Source of the DNA: Gammaproteobacteria bacterium
Lineage (GTDB): Bacteria; Pseudomonadota; Gammaproteobacteria; Pseudomonadales; Azotimanducaceae_A
Direction: 5' to 3'
Assembly: GCA_012960755.1 (NCBI GenBank)
Contig: DUAT01000057.1
Location: 659,334-723,333 of the forward strand
Length of the DNA: 64,000 nt
In this document: positions 51,335 through 63,300 of the stretch, one piece after another
How positions within the stretch are numbered: position 1 is the stretch's first letter
Layout of the letters: the number at the start of each line of letters is the position of its first letter
Notes under the pieces: generated by a model
Seen by the model: the letters and a program-made list of their open reading frames with translations, nothing else
The model's database searches: none
What the model was told of the DNA's origin: nothing
Translations under genes and position numbers: made by a program

Positions 51335-52699
51335 TCACCCTCGATCCGCATTTTTATCACAGGTGAAATACAGCCAGAGGAAACCTGACCCGCCTGCCAG
51401 AACAGAAGCAATCAGAATACCGGTTTTAGCCATCAACAGATCTTGCGCGTGATGGGCGAAGGCTAATTCCGCGATAAAAATTGACATCGTGAAACCTATG
51501 CCCCCCATCAAGGCAACGCCGATGATGTGTTTGAAATTCACATCGACCGGCAGGGAGGTAACCCCCATTTTTACTACGATCCAGGAGAACCCTGCTATAC
51601 CAATTAGCTTGCCCAGTACCAACCCGGCGGTTATACCTATCGAAACCGGGTCAGTAAGCGTGTCGCCGATTGAAGACCAATCGATGGGTATTCCTGCATT
51701 GGCCAACGAGAAGATAGGAATGACCAGGTAAGCTGAGGGCAGATGGAAAGTTCTTTCAAGCATTTGAGCAGGTGCCTGTACCAGCTTCACACCCCTTTCC
51801 AGCGCAGACACCTCTGCTCGCAACTGGTCATTTCGAATAATGTTTTCATCACGCCGGTATGTCTGTTTAATACGCTCAACCAGCTGGTCAATGTGCACCA
51901 GAAATCGTATCGGGTCGAACTTCGGCCGCATGGGGATGGTAAAGGCTAGGAAAATACCCGCAAGAGTCGCATGAACACCACTCTTTAAAGTTGCTATCCA
52001 AAGCACGATACCCAGCAACATGTAGGGGAGTGAATTTCGAATGCCGCCCAAATTCATGCTCACAAGGATCAGCAAAGTGATAGCCGCCAGAGCCAGGGCA
52101 AACAGGTTGATTGTCTCGGTGTAAAAAAATGCAATGACGAGTACTGCACCCAGGTCATCAACAATGGCAACAGCGACCAGAAAGGTGAGGAGGTTTTTTG
52201 GCACCCTGCTACCCAGCAATGCAAGGGCACCCAACGCGAAAGCAATATCTGTCGCCATTGGGACTCCCCAGCCACTGATCGTGTGCCCTGATGTATTGAA
52301 TCCAATGTAGATCAAAACCGGCACCAGCATACCTCCCAGTGCTGCGACGATTGGCAGGATCGCCTGCTTCGGATTGGCAAGCTCACCCACCAGGATTTCC
52401 CTTTTAAGCTCCAGCCCTACAACGAAAAAGAAGACCGCCATCAAGCCATCGTTGATCCAGTGATGTACCGATTTCGACAACTGGAAACCTTCTGTTCCAA
52501 TCACGAATTTTAATTCAAGAAAATTGTGATAGATCTCATTCCACTGGCTGTTAGCGATAAACAGCGCAACGATTGCACACAGCATAAGGAGTACGCCACT
52601 GGTGGTTTGTCGATGGATGAAATCTTCAAGTGGCGTAAGCACCCGATCGAACGCTTTTTCCCATGGCGCGACATACTCTTTCTCGAATACATTTTTCAT
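51335..52699 (-). CDS. nhaA: Na+/H+ antiporter NhaA
   Basis: A 454-residue, 12-helix inner-membrane protein. MATDIAFALGALALLGSR and VAIVDDLGAVLVIAFFYT contain the paired aspartates that exchange Na+ for H+. It is about 60 residues longer than E. coli NhaA because of an N-terminal extension and a hydrophilic loop (HIDQLVERIKQTYRRDENIIRNDQ). It regulates cytoplasmic pH and sodium, as expected of a marine organism. A second antiporter lies directly upstream on the same strand. Confidence 0.95.
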   Translation of the reverse strand: MKNVFEKEYVAPWEKAFDRVLTPLEDFIHRQTTSGVLLMLCAIVALFIANSQWNEIYHNFLELKFVIGTEGFQLSKSVHHWINDGLMAVFFFVVGLELKREILVGELANPKQAILPIVAALGGMLVPVLIYIGFNTSGHTISGWGVPMATDIAFALGALALLGSRVPKNLLTFLVAVAIVDDLGAVLVIAFFYTETINLFALALAAITLLILVSMNLGGIRNSLPYMLLGIVLWIATLKSGVHATLAGIFLAFTIPMRPKFDPIRFLVHIDQLVERIKQTYRRDENIIRNDQLRAEVSALERGVKLVQAPAQMLERTFHLPSAYLVIPIFSLANAGIPIDWSSIGDTLTDPVSIGITAGLVLGKLIGIAGFSWIVVKMGVTSLPVDVNFKHIIGVALMGGIGFTMSIFIAELAFAHHAQDLLMAKTGILIASVLAGGSGFLWLYFTCDKNADRG

Positions 52700-52743
52700 T
52701 GAATACCCCAGTCAAACAACAGATGACAAAAAAACAGAACGTG

Positions 52744-54306
52744 CTACTCCAACAAGTGCAGACTCTGATCAGCGAACCCGGCACCTGCTTCAAAATAGAA
52801 ATCAAACACAACATCGATACCCGATGCCAGGAGCTTTTCCTTTTCATCCTCGTAGCGGGCAATTCCCGCCGTTTTACCCAGGTACCCGGCGCTTTGAAGT
52901 TGTTTCACAACTTCAATAATATCCAGGTAGTTCGGCATGGCGAGCATAATCAGGTTAACAGTTCGTAGCTCAACCTGTGCCCAGAATTCAGGATCTTCTG
53001 CGTCAGCCGCGATCACCTTGCGACCATCGCTGCAATGCGCAGTAACTCTTTGCGGATCAACCTCGATGCCACAGACATTCTTATCCAGGCTATTGTGAAA
53101 CATATCATAAGCACCTGTGCCGACCCGCCCCATCCCTATCACGAGTATCACCGCATCGTCAGGATGGGAAAAACTGTCCTCCGGCAGACGTTCTGGTCGT
53201 TCGAAGCGACTAATCCGCCCCCTCCAGCGTGCATAGAGTGCATGTGCCGGGATATTGACAATACTTGAAAAGATAAACGAGATGGCTACAGCCAGGGCCA
53301 TAATCACCAGCCACTGGGGTTCCAGCAACCCATAACTGACACTGACCGAACACACTATCAGGCCGAACTCGCTGTAATTGGCCAGGCTCAGCGCCGTCAG
53401 AAAAGCACTACGACTACGAAGTTTCAGCCGTGTAAGCCAGAGGTAGAACAGCCCGGCCTTAAAGGGAAGCGCAACTGCCATAATCAGTGCAACACCTAAC
53501 ATATCGACAGTGGGGAGCGCTGTAAAACCGATGGACAGGAAAAAACCAATCAGAAAAAGGTCTTTAAAGGCGAGTAATGATTTCGCCAGTTCTTCCGCTT
53601 TTTCGTCCCTGCTTATCAGTACTGCGATAACCAGGGCACCAAAGTGAGCCTTCAACCCGACCAACTCGAAAAGCTCCCCGCCCGTGATAGCCAGAAAGAG
53701 TCCGGCAAGCGGCAACAACTCGCCATGACCACTGAGTCGCAGCAACCTGGACACCAGCGGTATCAACAAAGGCAGTAGGAATAATGTCAATGCCCACAAT
53801 GACGGGGGTTCACCTGCTGAGAATGAAACAAAAACAACTGCCGCGATATCCTGGATGATTAGAATTCCGATCGCGACCTGTCCATGGCGGGAACTCATTT
53901 CACCCCTGTCTTCGAGGATTTTAACCGCACACACCGTGCTGCTAAAGGCCACTGCAAAACCAATCAGTGCCGCCGTCAACCATTGGAGATCGATAAAGTA
54001 CTTAAACCCAAAGTAACCCAGAACAAGACTGTTGATAGTAGTCAGCAGTATGATCATACCCATGTGACCCACTGCGCCAGCCCAAATTTCCGGTTTTAGC
54101 AAATTGCTGATATTAAGCTTTAAGCCAATCGTAAACAGCAGGAGGGTCACGCCCAGGTCAGACAGGAATGTAAGCGAATTGTCCGGCTGAACCCCGAGCG
54201 CGTGAAGCGCAAAACCAGCCGCGAGGTAACCGATGAGCGGAGGAAGATTTATTTGCTTTACCAGGAACCCGCAAAAAAACGCGACTACTACCCAGATAGT
54301 TTCCAT
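52744..54306 (-). CDS. CPA2-type cation/proton antiporter with TrkA-N domain
   Basis: A 520-residue protein. About 380 residues form a Na+/H+ exchanger-type membrane domain (LPPLIGYLAAGFALHALG, FSSTVCAVKILEDRGEMSSRHGQVAIGILIIQDIAAV). It is followed by an RCK/TrkA-N domain (VILVIGMGRVGTGAYDMF) that senses NAD(H). The layout matches YbaL/KefB-like transporters for K+ or Na+. It lies 44 nt upstream of nhaA and may be co-transcribed; both contribute to ion homeostasis. Confidence 0.92.
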   Translation of the reverse strand: METIWVVVAFFCGFLVKQINLPPLIGYLAAGFALHALGVQPDNSLTFLSDLGVTLLLFTIGLKLNISNLLKPEIWAGAVGHMGMIILLTTINSLVLGYFGFKYFIDLQWLTAALIGFAVAFSSTVCAVKILEDRGEMSSRHGQVAIGILIIQDIAAVVFVSFSAGEPPSLWALTLFLLPLLIPLVSRLLRLSGHGELLPLAGLFLAITGGELFELVGLKAHFGALVIAVLISRDEKAEELAKSLLAFKDLFLIGFFLSIGFTALPTVDMLGVALIMAVALPFKAGLFYLWLTRLKLRSRSAFLTALSLANYSEFGLIVCSVSVSYGLLEPQWLVIMALAVAISFIFSSIVNIPAHALYARWRGRISRFERPERLPEDSFSHPDDAVILVIGMGRVGTGAYDMFHNSLDKNVCGIEVDPQRVTAHCSDGRKVIAADAEDPEFWAQVELRTVNLIMLAMPNYLDIIEVVKQLQSAGYLGKTAGIARYEDEKEKLLASGIDVVFDFYFEAGAGFADQSLHLLE

Positions 54307-54371
54307 AACTTACCTGACTGAAGCATTAGCTAAGAGGCACAATTATAACATTGCGCCCACCATTGCTGACA

Positions 54372-56018
<1,647 letters not shown>

Positions 56019-56079
56019 TTACGCAGTAGGGTCGTTACTGCCCCGTACAAGCCTGTAACGGTAACTATTTTACCTGCAA

Positions 56080-57726
56080 TCAGGCAAGTACAAAACCTTC
56101 ATAACCGTTTCTCGCCACCGCGTCGCACCTGTCCCGATAGGCACCGACGCCACCCACATAAGGCATGAACACCCGCGACTTGCCAGGAATATTCGCCCCG
56201 AGATACCAGGAGTTACAGCTCGGTGTGGTCAGCATGGTATTGCTCGCGACCTGATTGACATGCTCTACCCAGCGCTCCTGTGCTTGCGGTTCTGCCTCAA
56301 TGGTGGAAATGCCATTGGCATTCAGGTGAGCAATACAACTGGCTATCCAATCACAGTGCTGTTCAATCGAGACCATCATATTAGAGAGGACAGATGGGCT
56401 ACCGGGTCCAGTGACAGTAAACAGATTAGGGAAACCTGCAATCTGCAGCCCGAGGTAGCTTTTCGGCCCGGCATGCCAGTGATCCTTAAGGGCTTCACCA
56501 TCGCGACCGCGAATATTTACGCTGTTTATCGCGCCAGTCATGGCGTCAAAGCCGGTGGCGTAGATCAATATATCAAAATCGTACTGACCAGCCGAGGTGG
56601 CAATGCCGGTTTTGTTAATAGAGTCAATCTGTTCTTTACGCAGGTCGACAAGCACCACGTTGTCCTGGTTAAAGGCTTCGTAGTAACCAATGTCAACCAC
56701 CTGTCTCTTACAACCAATGGGGTAGCCCCGAGGCATAAGCGCCTGAGCTGTGTCCTGATCATCAACCACATCTCGCACATATTGACGGTACAGGTCACAG
56801 GCCATCTCGTTCGCGGCGAGATCCACACCCACATCAGCGTAACGTCTAAGGGAGGTCAGACCCTCTTTTGCCAATCGTTGCAGGCGCTCTGCTTCGTCAC
56901 AATCCCCGATCTTATCGGTACCCACTTCCTGCAGTCGCCCCATGACGCCATACAACGCCATGCCTGCAAATGATTCACGCTGGGCAGCGCGTATCTCGGC
57001 ATAACGCGATTTGATGTCACCCCGAAACTCATCATCCAGCGGTTGATTGCCAGCGGGAAACGTGTAGACAGGTGTGCGTTGAAATATCGTGAGCTGCTCG
57101 GCTGTCTCTGCGATGACAGGGATGGACTGCACCGCTGATGAACCGGCACCGATAATCCCCACTCGCTGGCCGGTAAAATCAACCTTCTCGTGAGGCCACA
57201 GGCCAGTGTGCATGACTCTGCCCTCATAGCTGTTCCGGCCGTCAATATCAGGCCAGTTAGGCACAGACAGGCAGCCAGTGGCCATAATAAAAAATCTCGC
57301 CGCATACTCCCTGCAAGTATCGCCACTACTGGTTTCTACCCGCCAGCAGGCTTCGGATTCGTCGAATGTGGCGGCACTCACCCGGGTATTGAATTCGATA
57401 TCACGACGCAGGTCATAGCGATCTGCGACATGATTCGCGTAGGTTAGAATCTCGGGCTGCGCCGCCATCAGTTCCTGCCAGTCCCAGGATTGCTCAAGCT
57501 CCGGGTCAAAACTGTAGGAATACTCGATAGTGGGTATATCGCAACGTGCACCGGGGTAGCGATTCCAGTACCAGGTACCGCCGATATCACTTCCCTGTTC
57601 GAGTACTCGAAAACTGACGCCCAGGGACCTGAGTTTTTGTACAAGGTACATACCGGAGAATCCAGCACCTACCACCAGTACATCTAGTATCGGGTCCTGA
57701 TTTTCGCTGGAATTTGATTCTGTCAT
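56080..57726 (-). CDS. Baeyer-Villiger-type flavin monooxygenase, paralog
   Basis: A 548-residue protein with VVGAGFSGMYLVQKL near residue 18, the fingerprint variant YEGRVMHTGLWP (Y in place of F) and VGIIGAGSSAVQSIP for NADPH. It is a paralog of the gene just downstream on the same strand (73 nt gap). Two adjacent BVMOs suggest oxidation of two different ketones of one pathway, or of both sides of a cyclic substrate. No clear ribosome site is visible before the ATG. Confidence 0.92.
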   Translation of the reverse strand: MTESNSSENQDPILDVLVVGAGFSGMYLVQKLRSLGVSFRVLEQGSDIGGTWYWNRYPGARCDIPTIEYSYSFDPELEQSWDWQELMAAQPEILTYANHVADRYDLRRDIEFNTRVSAATFDESEACWRVETSSGDTCREYAARFFIMATGCLSVPNWPDIDGRNSYEGRVMHTGLWPHEKVDFTGQRVGIIGAGSSAVQSIPVIAETAEQLTIFQRTPVYTFPAGNQPLDDEFRGDIKSRYAEIRAAQRESFAGMALYGVMGRLQEVGTDKIGDCDEAERLQRLAKEGLTSLRRYADVGVDLAANEMACDLYRQYVRDVVDDQDTAQALMPRGYPIGCKRQVVDIGYYEAFNQDNVVLVDLRKEQIDSINKTGIATSAGQYDFDILIYATGFDAMTGAINSVNIRGRDGEALKDHWHAGPKSYLGLQIAGFPNLFTVTGPGSPSVLSNMMVSIEQHCDWIASCIAHLNANGISTIEAEPQAQERWVEHVNQVASNTMLTTPSCNSWYLGANIPGKSRVFMPYVGGVGAYRDRCDAVARNGYEGFVLA

Positions 57727-57914
57727 CGCAACTACACTGATTGAATTGATTGTTGATAAAATTTATCTCGTCAGAGTATAAGGACGCGGGATTACGGAGT
57801 CGAGTTACAGTAATCGTGTTTATATACGTTGATACACGTTGATTAAGTATACTGTTCCGAAATTCACAGTGTGAATGATGTTCATCATGTTCACGAAAAG
57901 GAGCAGCCAAAACC

Positions 57915-58715
57915 ATGCAGGACCTGAAAGGTAAAGTCGCCGTTGTGACCGGTGCATCCCGCGGCATTGGTAAGGGTATCGCAGAAGGTCTGGGTGAGCA
58001 TGGTGCTACCGTGTACGTCACCGGGCGCAGCAGTCGTTCTCAGCACCCTCCAGGCAAGCTGACCATTGAAGCGACCGCTGCAGCAGTCACCGAATTTGGC
58101 GGTAAAGGTATCCCGGTAAGAGTGGATCACAACAACGATGCCGAGGTGCGCAGCTTGTTCGAACAGGTTGAACGTGAGCAGCATCGGCTCGATATTCTGG
58201 TCAATAACGTCTACCAGATCCCGAATCCCCCGGCACTGACGGGTGGATTCTGGGAACATCCTATCTCAGTCTGGGACGACCAGTGCGGTGTTGGCTTGCG
58301 GGGATACTATGTCGCATCAGTTCTGGGCGCGCCCATGATGGTGAGACAGCGTAGCGGTCTGATTGTGAATATCTCGTCAAGAGGTGGGCGGGGCTACGTA
58401 TTCAGCACATCCTACGGTGTGGGTAAGGCCGGTGTCGATCGAATGGCAGAGGATTTCGCCAAAGAACTAAGAGAATATAACTGCGTGGCGTTGTCCCTGT
58501 CACCGTCGAAAGTAAAAACAGAATTCATCCTGGAGCAGGTAGCGTCAGGTAAAATGCCACCTTTGGATCCTGAAGTTGCACAGTCCGTGCGTTTTTCAGG
58601 ACGCGTCATTGCTGCCCTGGCTATGGACGACAACGTTATTGCAAAAACCGGCGGGATCTACACGGTGAACGAGATCGCCGACGAATACGAGGTGACAGAT
58701 CCTGACAGGGAGTAG
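57915..58715 (+). CDS. SDR family oxidoreductase, DHRS1-like
   Basis: A 266-residue SDR. TGASRGIGKGIA near residue 13, TGRSSRSQ, NNVYQIPNPP, NISSRGGRG and YGVGK (catalytic Tyr/Lys) match the DHRS1-like group rather than the two paralogous SDRs above. AGGAG lies 11 nt before the ATG. It is divergent from the BVMO genes, with a 188-nt spacer that carries the direct repeat acgttgat twice near 57826-57843. It may provide the ketone for the monooxygenases. Confidence 0.88.
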   Translation: MQDLKGKVAVVTGASRGIGKGIAEGLGEHGATVYVTGRSSRSQHPPGKLTIEATAAAVTEFGGKGIPVRVDHNNDAEVRSLFEQVEREQHRLDILVNNVYQIPNPPALTGGFWEHPISVWDDQCGVGLRGYYVASVLGAPMMVRQRSGLIVNISSRGGRGYVFSTSYGVGKAGVDRMAEDFAKELREYNCVALSLSPSKVKTEFILEQVASGKMPPLDPEVAQSVRFSGRVIAALAMDDNVIAKTGGIYTVNEIADEYEVTDPDRE

Positions 58716-58731
58716 CCCTGGCAGGCTGTTA

Positions 58732-58765
58732 GGGAACCTCTGACTAGGTAAAATCAGAGGTTCCC
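58732..58765. terminator. Perfect 12-bp hairpin between convergent genes
   Basis: gggaacctctga (58732-58743) pairs exactly with tcagaggttccc (58754-58765) across a 10-nt loop. It spans the ends of the convergent SDR and RND genes, and its right arm is the last coding part of the RND gene. No T-run follows on either side, so termination is likely but not certain. Confidence 0.55.
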
Positions 58766-61700
58766 GAGACTCCCGGCACACCCTTGATACGTTCCCGCAA
58801 CCCCTGTACCAACAGGTAAAACACTGGTATCAGCAGCGTACCCAACAGGGTGGCAGCCAACATTCCTGCCAACACCGTGACCCCCAGTGAAACTCGACTT
58901 GCTGCACCAGCACCGGTTGCAAACACAAGCGGTAAAACTCCCAGCACAAACGAAAAAGCTGTCATTAACACAGCCCTGAAGCGAAGTCGCGCGGCGTTTG
59001 TCGCAGCACTCAAAATACTCTCCCCCGATGACCGGAGATCCATGGCGAACTCTACAATGAGTATGGCTGTTTTTGTCGACAAACCGATTAGAAGTACCAG
59101 CCCAACCTGCGCATAGATGTTGTTAGCCATTCCGACCAGGTAAAGCGCCAGTATCGCACCGAACAAGGCCAACGGAACTGCACCGATTACCGAAAAAGGA
59201 ATCGACCAGCTCTCGTACTGAGCAACTAAAAACAGGTAGACAAAGATAATCGCCAGAGCCATCAGTATCGGTGCAATATCACCAGCCTCAATCTCTTGAC
59301 GTGATTGGCCTGCCCAGTCATAGACATAACCGGCAGGCAGATTTTCAGCCAGTGCCTGCATTGCCGATATGGCCTCACCGCTGGAATGACCTGCGGTTGA
59401 TTGGCCAGTAATGCTCGCACTTCGATAAAGATTAAAGTGATTGATGCTGCTCGGTCCGAGGATTGGTTGAAGTGAACCAAGGGTACTCAATGGCACCATA
59501 TCCCCATCGGTGTTTCGAACATAGTAGTGCCTCAAGTCCAACGGTTCGGCACGAAACTCACCTTCTGCCTGGATCATCACCCGATAGGTACGACCAAACT
59601 GATTAAAGTCGTTGATGTACAACGATCCCAGTTGACCCTGCAATGTCAGGAATACATCGCTGAGCGCGACACCCTGCGCTTTTGCCTTATTGCGATCTAT
59701 CTCGATAAAGTACTGCGGTACATTAGCGCGGAAGGTGCTGAACACTCGGCTTAAGGTTGGGTCCTGATTCGCATCATATATCAATCCATTCATGATTTGC
59801 GCCAGCAAGGCTGGATCACGACCCTCACTGTCCTGAAGCCTGAACTCGAACCCGGAACTGGTTCCCAGGCCAGGAATGGGAGGCGGGTTAAAGACCATGA
59901 TCTGGGCATCCGGCATGCTCCAGAGCTGGCCCATTAACCTGTAAATAATGCTTCGCAGACTCAGGCTCGGATCAGTCCGCTCCTCCCAGTCCTTTAAGAC
60001 AATAATCGCCAAACCATTGTTCGAAGCGGGGCCGCCTAAGAGCGAAGAACCTGCCACTGTAATAATATCAGTTACCGCCGGGTCAGCTAAAACAGTTCTG
60101 GTGATTTTTTCCATGACCCTTTCGGTACGATTCGTGGATGCCGCGTCGGGTAACTGGACGTCAACAAAAAGATATCCCTGGTCTTCACCGGGAACAAATG
60201 ATGTCGGCACAGATGACATTAACCAGCCGGTTGCAATGAAAAGAACAAGCGCGAACAATCCAAACCGACCCGCGCGACTTAACAGGCCACCCACAACCAA
60301 GGTATAGCCACTTGTCAGTCGGCTAATCCCAACTTCAATAAACGTCAGGGCTCTTATCGGTTTCATCCCTCCTCCTAACAGCACGCTGCACAATGCGGGG
60401 CTCAGGGTCAGAGCATTGACAGACGAAATAAGCACCGCAAAGGAAATGGTGACAGAAAACTGTTTGTACAGCTCACCAGTGATGCCCGGCATAAATGCCA
60501 CAGGAACAAAAACAGCCATCAATACCAGTGTGGTCGCAATTATTGGACCTGTCACCTGTTGCATCGCCTTTTCAACAGCCTGTTTGATGGGCAGTTTTTC
60601 CTCTTTCAGGATACGCTCAACGTTTTCGATCACTATGATTGCATCATCAACAACGATACCGATGGCCAGCACCAGGCCAAATAACGTGATGGTGTTGATG
60701 GAGTAGCCCATGACATTCATGAACGCGAAGGTACCGATCAGTGAAACGGGAATCGCAATAGCAGGGATAAGAGTTGCCCGCAAGTTTTGTAAAAACAAAA
60801 AAACCACCAGAATCACCAGCGCCACTGCCTGGAACAGGGTGACAATGACTTCGTTTATCGATCGCTCGATAAACTTTGTGGTGTCAAAAGGTATGTCGTA
60901 GTGTAATCCATCAGGGAATCTGGTCGCCAGTTGCGCCATCTCTGCCTTAACCAGTCTGGCCACCTGGCCCGCGTTAGCCTCCGGCAGTTGATAGATCACC
61001 AGAAATGCCGTGTCTCGGTTGTTTCGCCTGGCGGCAATCCCATAATCCTGGGATGCTAATTCAATCCGTGCAACATCTGCCAGACGCACAAAGTTACCAT
61101 CCCGCCTGGCACGCAGAATGGTCTGGCCAAACTCTTCAGGAGTTCTGAGACGACCCTGGGCCTGGATCGAATATTCAAACTGCTGATTCGCTGGCGACGG
61201 ACTCGCACCTAACTTGCCTGCCGCGACAATCAGGTTTTGTTCTCTTAAACTGGCCTGGACATCTCCAACGGTGATCCCCAACGAGGACATCTTGTCTGGC
61301 CGCATCCATATGCGCATGGAATAGGTTTTTTCTCCCATCACTGTGGCCGCTGCGATCCCCGGAATGCGGCCTAGTGGCTCCGTGAGGTAGTTAGTCACAT
61401 AGTTGCTCAGGAAAATATCGTCAATCGCATCCGTTTCGGAATACAGCGTAATACCCATGAGCATACTGCTGGATTGTTTCTTGACGGCGACACCCTGTCG
61501 CTTTACTTCCTCAGGCAGTGAATTCTCTGCAAGGGATACGCGGTTTTGTACATTCACCTGTGCCTGGTTTGAGTCGGTGCCGACCTTGAAATAAACCGTG
61601 ATGTTGGCACTTCCATTGTTGGAAGACGTGGATTCGATATACATCATGTCTTCCACCCCATTGAGCTGCTCTTCGATGGGACGGACGACTGACTCTTCGA

Positions 61701-61872
61701 CAACCTGCGCACTTGCGCCAGGATACACCGTGGTAACCTGCACCTGGGGTGGAGTAATTTCCGGATACATATTGACCGGTAGCAGAACCATCGAAATCAG
61801 ACCGGCGATGGTGATAACAATGGATATTACAAATGCAAACTTGGGTCGATGGATAAAGACCTTGGAGATCAT
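58744..61872 (-). CDS. RND multidrug efflux transporter (HAE1 family)
   Basis: A 1042-residue inner-membrane pump of normal length. The N-terminal helix and PVNMYPEITPPQVQVTTVYPGASA, the TM4 proton-relay pair GIVVDDAIIVIENVERI and the duplicate large periplasmic domains are typical of AcrB/MexB. It exports hydrophobic compounds to an outer-membrane channel, which is not encoded here. The adaptor gene lies 20 nt upstream on the same strand. An AGGG lies before the ATG. Confidence 0.94.
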   Translation of the reverse strand: MISKVFIHRPKFAFVISIVITIAGLISMVLLPVNMYPEITPPQVQVTTVYPGASAQVVEESVVRPIEEQLNGVEDMMYIESTSSNNGSANITVYFKVGTDSNQAQVNVQNRVSLAENSLPEEVKRQGVAVKKQSSSMLMGITLYSETDAIDDIFLSNYVTNYLTEPLGRIPGIAAATVMGEKTYSMRIWMRPDKMSSLGITVGDVQASLREQNLIVAAGKLGASPSPANQQFEYSIQAQGRLRTPEEFGQTILRARRDGNFVRLADVARIELASQDYGIAARRNNRDTAFLVIYQLPEANAGQVARLVKAEMAQLATRFPDGLHYDIPFDTTKFIERSINEVIVTLFQAVALVILVVFLFLQNLRATLIPAIAIPVSLIGTFAFMNVMGYSINTITLFGLVLAIGIVVDDAIIVIENVERILKEEKLPIKQAVEKAMQQVTGPIIATTLVLMAVFVPVAFMPGITGELYKQFSVTISFAVLISSVNALTLSPALCSVLLGGGMKPIRALTFIEVGISRLTSGYTLVVGGLLSRAGRFGLFALVLFIATGWLMSSVPTSFVPGEDQGYLFVDVQLPDAASTNRTERVMEKITRTVLADPAVTDIITVAGSSLLGGPASNNGLAIIVLKDWEERTDPSLSLRSIIYRLMGQLWSMPDAQIMVFNPPPIPGLGTSSGFEFRLQDSEGRDPALLAQIMNGLIYDANQDPTLSRVFSTFRANVPQYFIEIDRNKAKAQGVALSDVFLTLQGQLGSLYINDFNQFGRTYRVMIQAEGEFRAEPLDLRHYYVRNTDGDMVPLSTLGSLQPILGPSSINHFNLYRSASITGQSTAGHSSGEAISAMQALAENLPAGYVYDWAGQSRQEIEAGDIAPILMALAIIFVYLFLVAQYESWSIPFSVIGAVPLALFGAILALYLVGMANNIYAQVGLVLLIGLSTKTAILIVEFAMDLRSSGESILSAATNAARLRFRAVLMTAFSFVLGVLPLVFATGAGAASRVSLGVTVLAGMLAATLLGTLLIPVFYLLVQGLRERIKGVPGVSGTSDFT

Positions 61873-61892
61873 TGTCTGGCCCTGTTAGTTCT

Positions 61893-63074
61893 TCAAGGTA
61901 AAATTGTGCCCGATAACTTGTCCACGGTTTTGTCAATGGGACTAACGACAACACCTGGCCGCACCTTCTGCAGACCCTCAATAATGATGCGCTCACCATC
62001 CTGCAACCCGGTTTCTACGGCCCACATGGCATTGATTCGACGTTCGAGCTTTATCACCCGGGCAACAACCTTGTTCTCTGCATCGACCACCAGTACAAAT
62101 GTGCCTTGCTGGTTTTTCTGTACTGCTACCTGCGGTATCAGGGACATGGGCTTCTTATCCTGACCTTCTATCATTAACGTGACGAACAGGCCCGGCAACA
62201 CCAGCCCATCAGGATTGGGAAACTCGGCTCGTAAACCAATGGTACCCATACTTTCATCAATACTAGTATCCGCAAAATTAATCGTTCCGGTCTCGGCATA
62301 CTGGGTATCGTTGGGCAGTCGTAAAGTCAGTTCAGCAACCCCCTCTTCACCTTGCTGCTGTACATTCTGTAAATAAGTGAGATAGCGACCTTCGTCCAGT
62401 TGAAAGCTGACATTGATCGGGTCTACGGCGTTGATGGTTGCAAGCGCATTGCTCTGGGGTCCCACGATACTCCCCACATCATAGTTTGCCTTACCGATCC
62501 TACCCGCAAAGGGTGCCCTGATCTCTGTAAACGCCAAGTTAAGGGTTGCTTTTTCGACTGATGCCCTGGCTGATTGAACCGCAGCGTTTGCCTGGGTTGC
62601 CGTCGTAACCAGTTTGTCCAAATCAGCCTGGGAGATGAAACCCGTTCTTGACAATTCTTCGCCGCGTTTGAGATTGCGGCTCGCATTTTCGGCACCCACT
62701 GTACTGCTGGATACTTCAGCTTCCACCTTGGTGAGCGATGCCTGGTATTCTACCGGGTCAATCTTGAACAGGAGCTGGTCTTTCTCAACCAGGGTTCCTT
62801 CCTTGAACTCACGTTTAATCAATTCACCTTCGACTCTCGCCTGGATATCGGCAGACTGGTAAGCCTCGGTCCGGGCAACAAATTCCAGGTATACGCCTAC
62901 CTCCTCAGAACTTACGACGTAGACAGAAACCGCTGGTGCTGCTGTTTCAATCTGCTCTGTTTCATTACTGCAGCCCATCATCAAGCCGACAGCAAGTGAG
63001 AGCAACAATGCCCGGGCGGGTACTTTTTGATTTATTTGGTTAGCAGCACAGGTATTGTCTTCAGAAATCCGCAC
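61893..63074 (-). CDS. RND efflux periplasmic adaptor lipoprotein
   Basis: A membrane-fusion protein of about 393 residues. LLLSLAVGLMMGC is a lipobox with the lipid-carrying cysteine. VYLEFVARTEAYQSADIQARVEGELIKREFKEGTLVEKDQLLFKIDP is the lipoyl/barrel-sandwich domain, followed by an alpha-hairpin and a beta-barrel. GTG at 63074 with AGGGAAG upstream is preferred; the frame also opens at 63116 without a ribosome site. It forms the pump with the RND gene downstream. Confidence 0.9.
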   Translation of the reverse strand: MRISEDNTCAANQINQKVPARALLLSLAVGLMMGCSNETEQIETAAPAVSVYVVSSEEVGVYLEFVARTEAYQSADIQARVEGELIKREFKEGTLVEKDQLLFKIDPVEYQASLTKVEAEVSSSTVGAENASRNLKRGEELSRTGFISQADLDKLVTTATQANAAVQSARASVEKATLNLAFTEIRAPFAGRIGKANYDVGSIVGPQSNALATINAVDPINVSFQLDEGRYLTYLQNVQQQGEEGVAELTLRLPNDTQYAETGTINFADTSIDESMGTIGLRAEFPNPDGLVLPGLFVTLMIEGQDKKPMSLIPQVAVQKNQQGTFVLVVDAENKVVARVIKLERRINAMWAVETGLQDGERIIIEGLQKVRPGVVVSPIDKTVDKLSGTILP

Positions 63075-63300
63075 TAAACTTCCCTGTTTTACATTTGTTA
63101 TAAAATCATAAACCACTTCTACACAACTTTATATCGTTTTAGACACTATACAACTCGATAACATCGGTGATATGCAAAACTGGCCCTGTGATCCATGTTC
63201 AGACAGTGGGTTAGTGACGCTGCACGGATTGACAAGCGCCACGAATTTCCGTTATTTATACCTCTTCACACGCAATTTCTGTGTACCCGGTATCCACTCA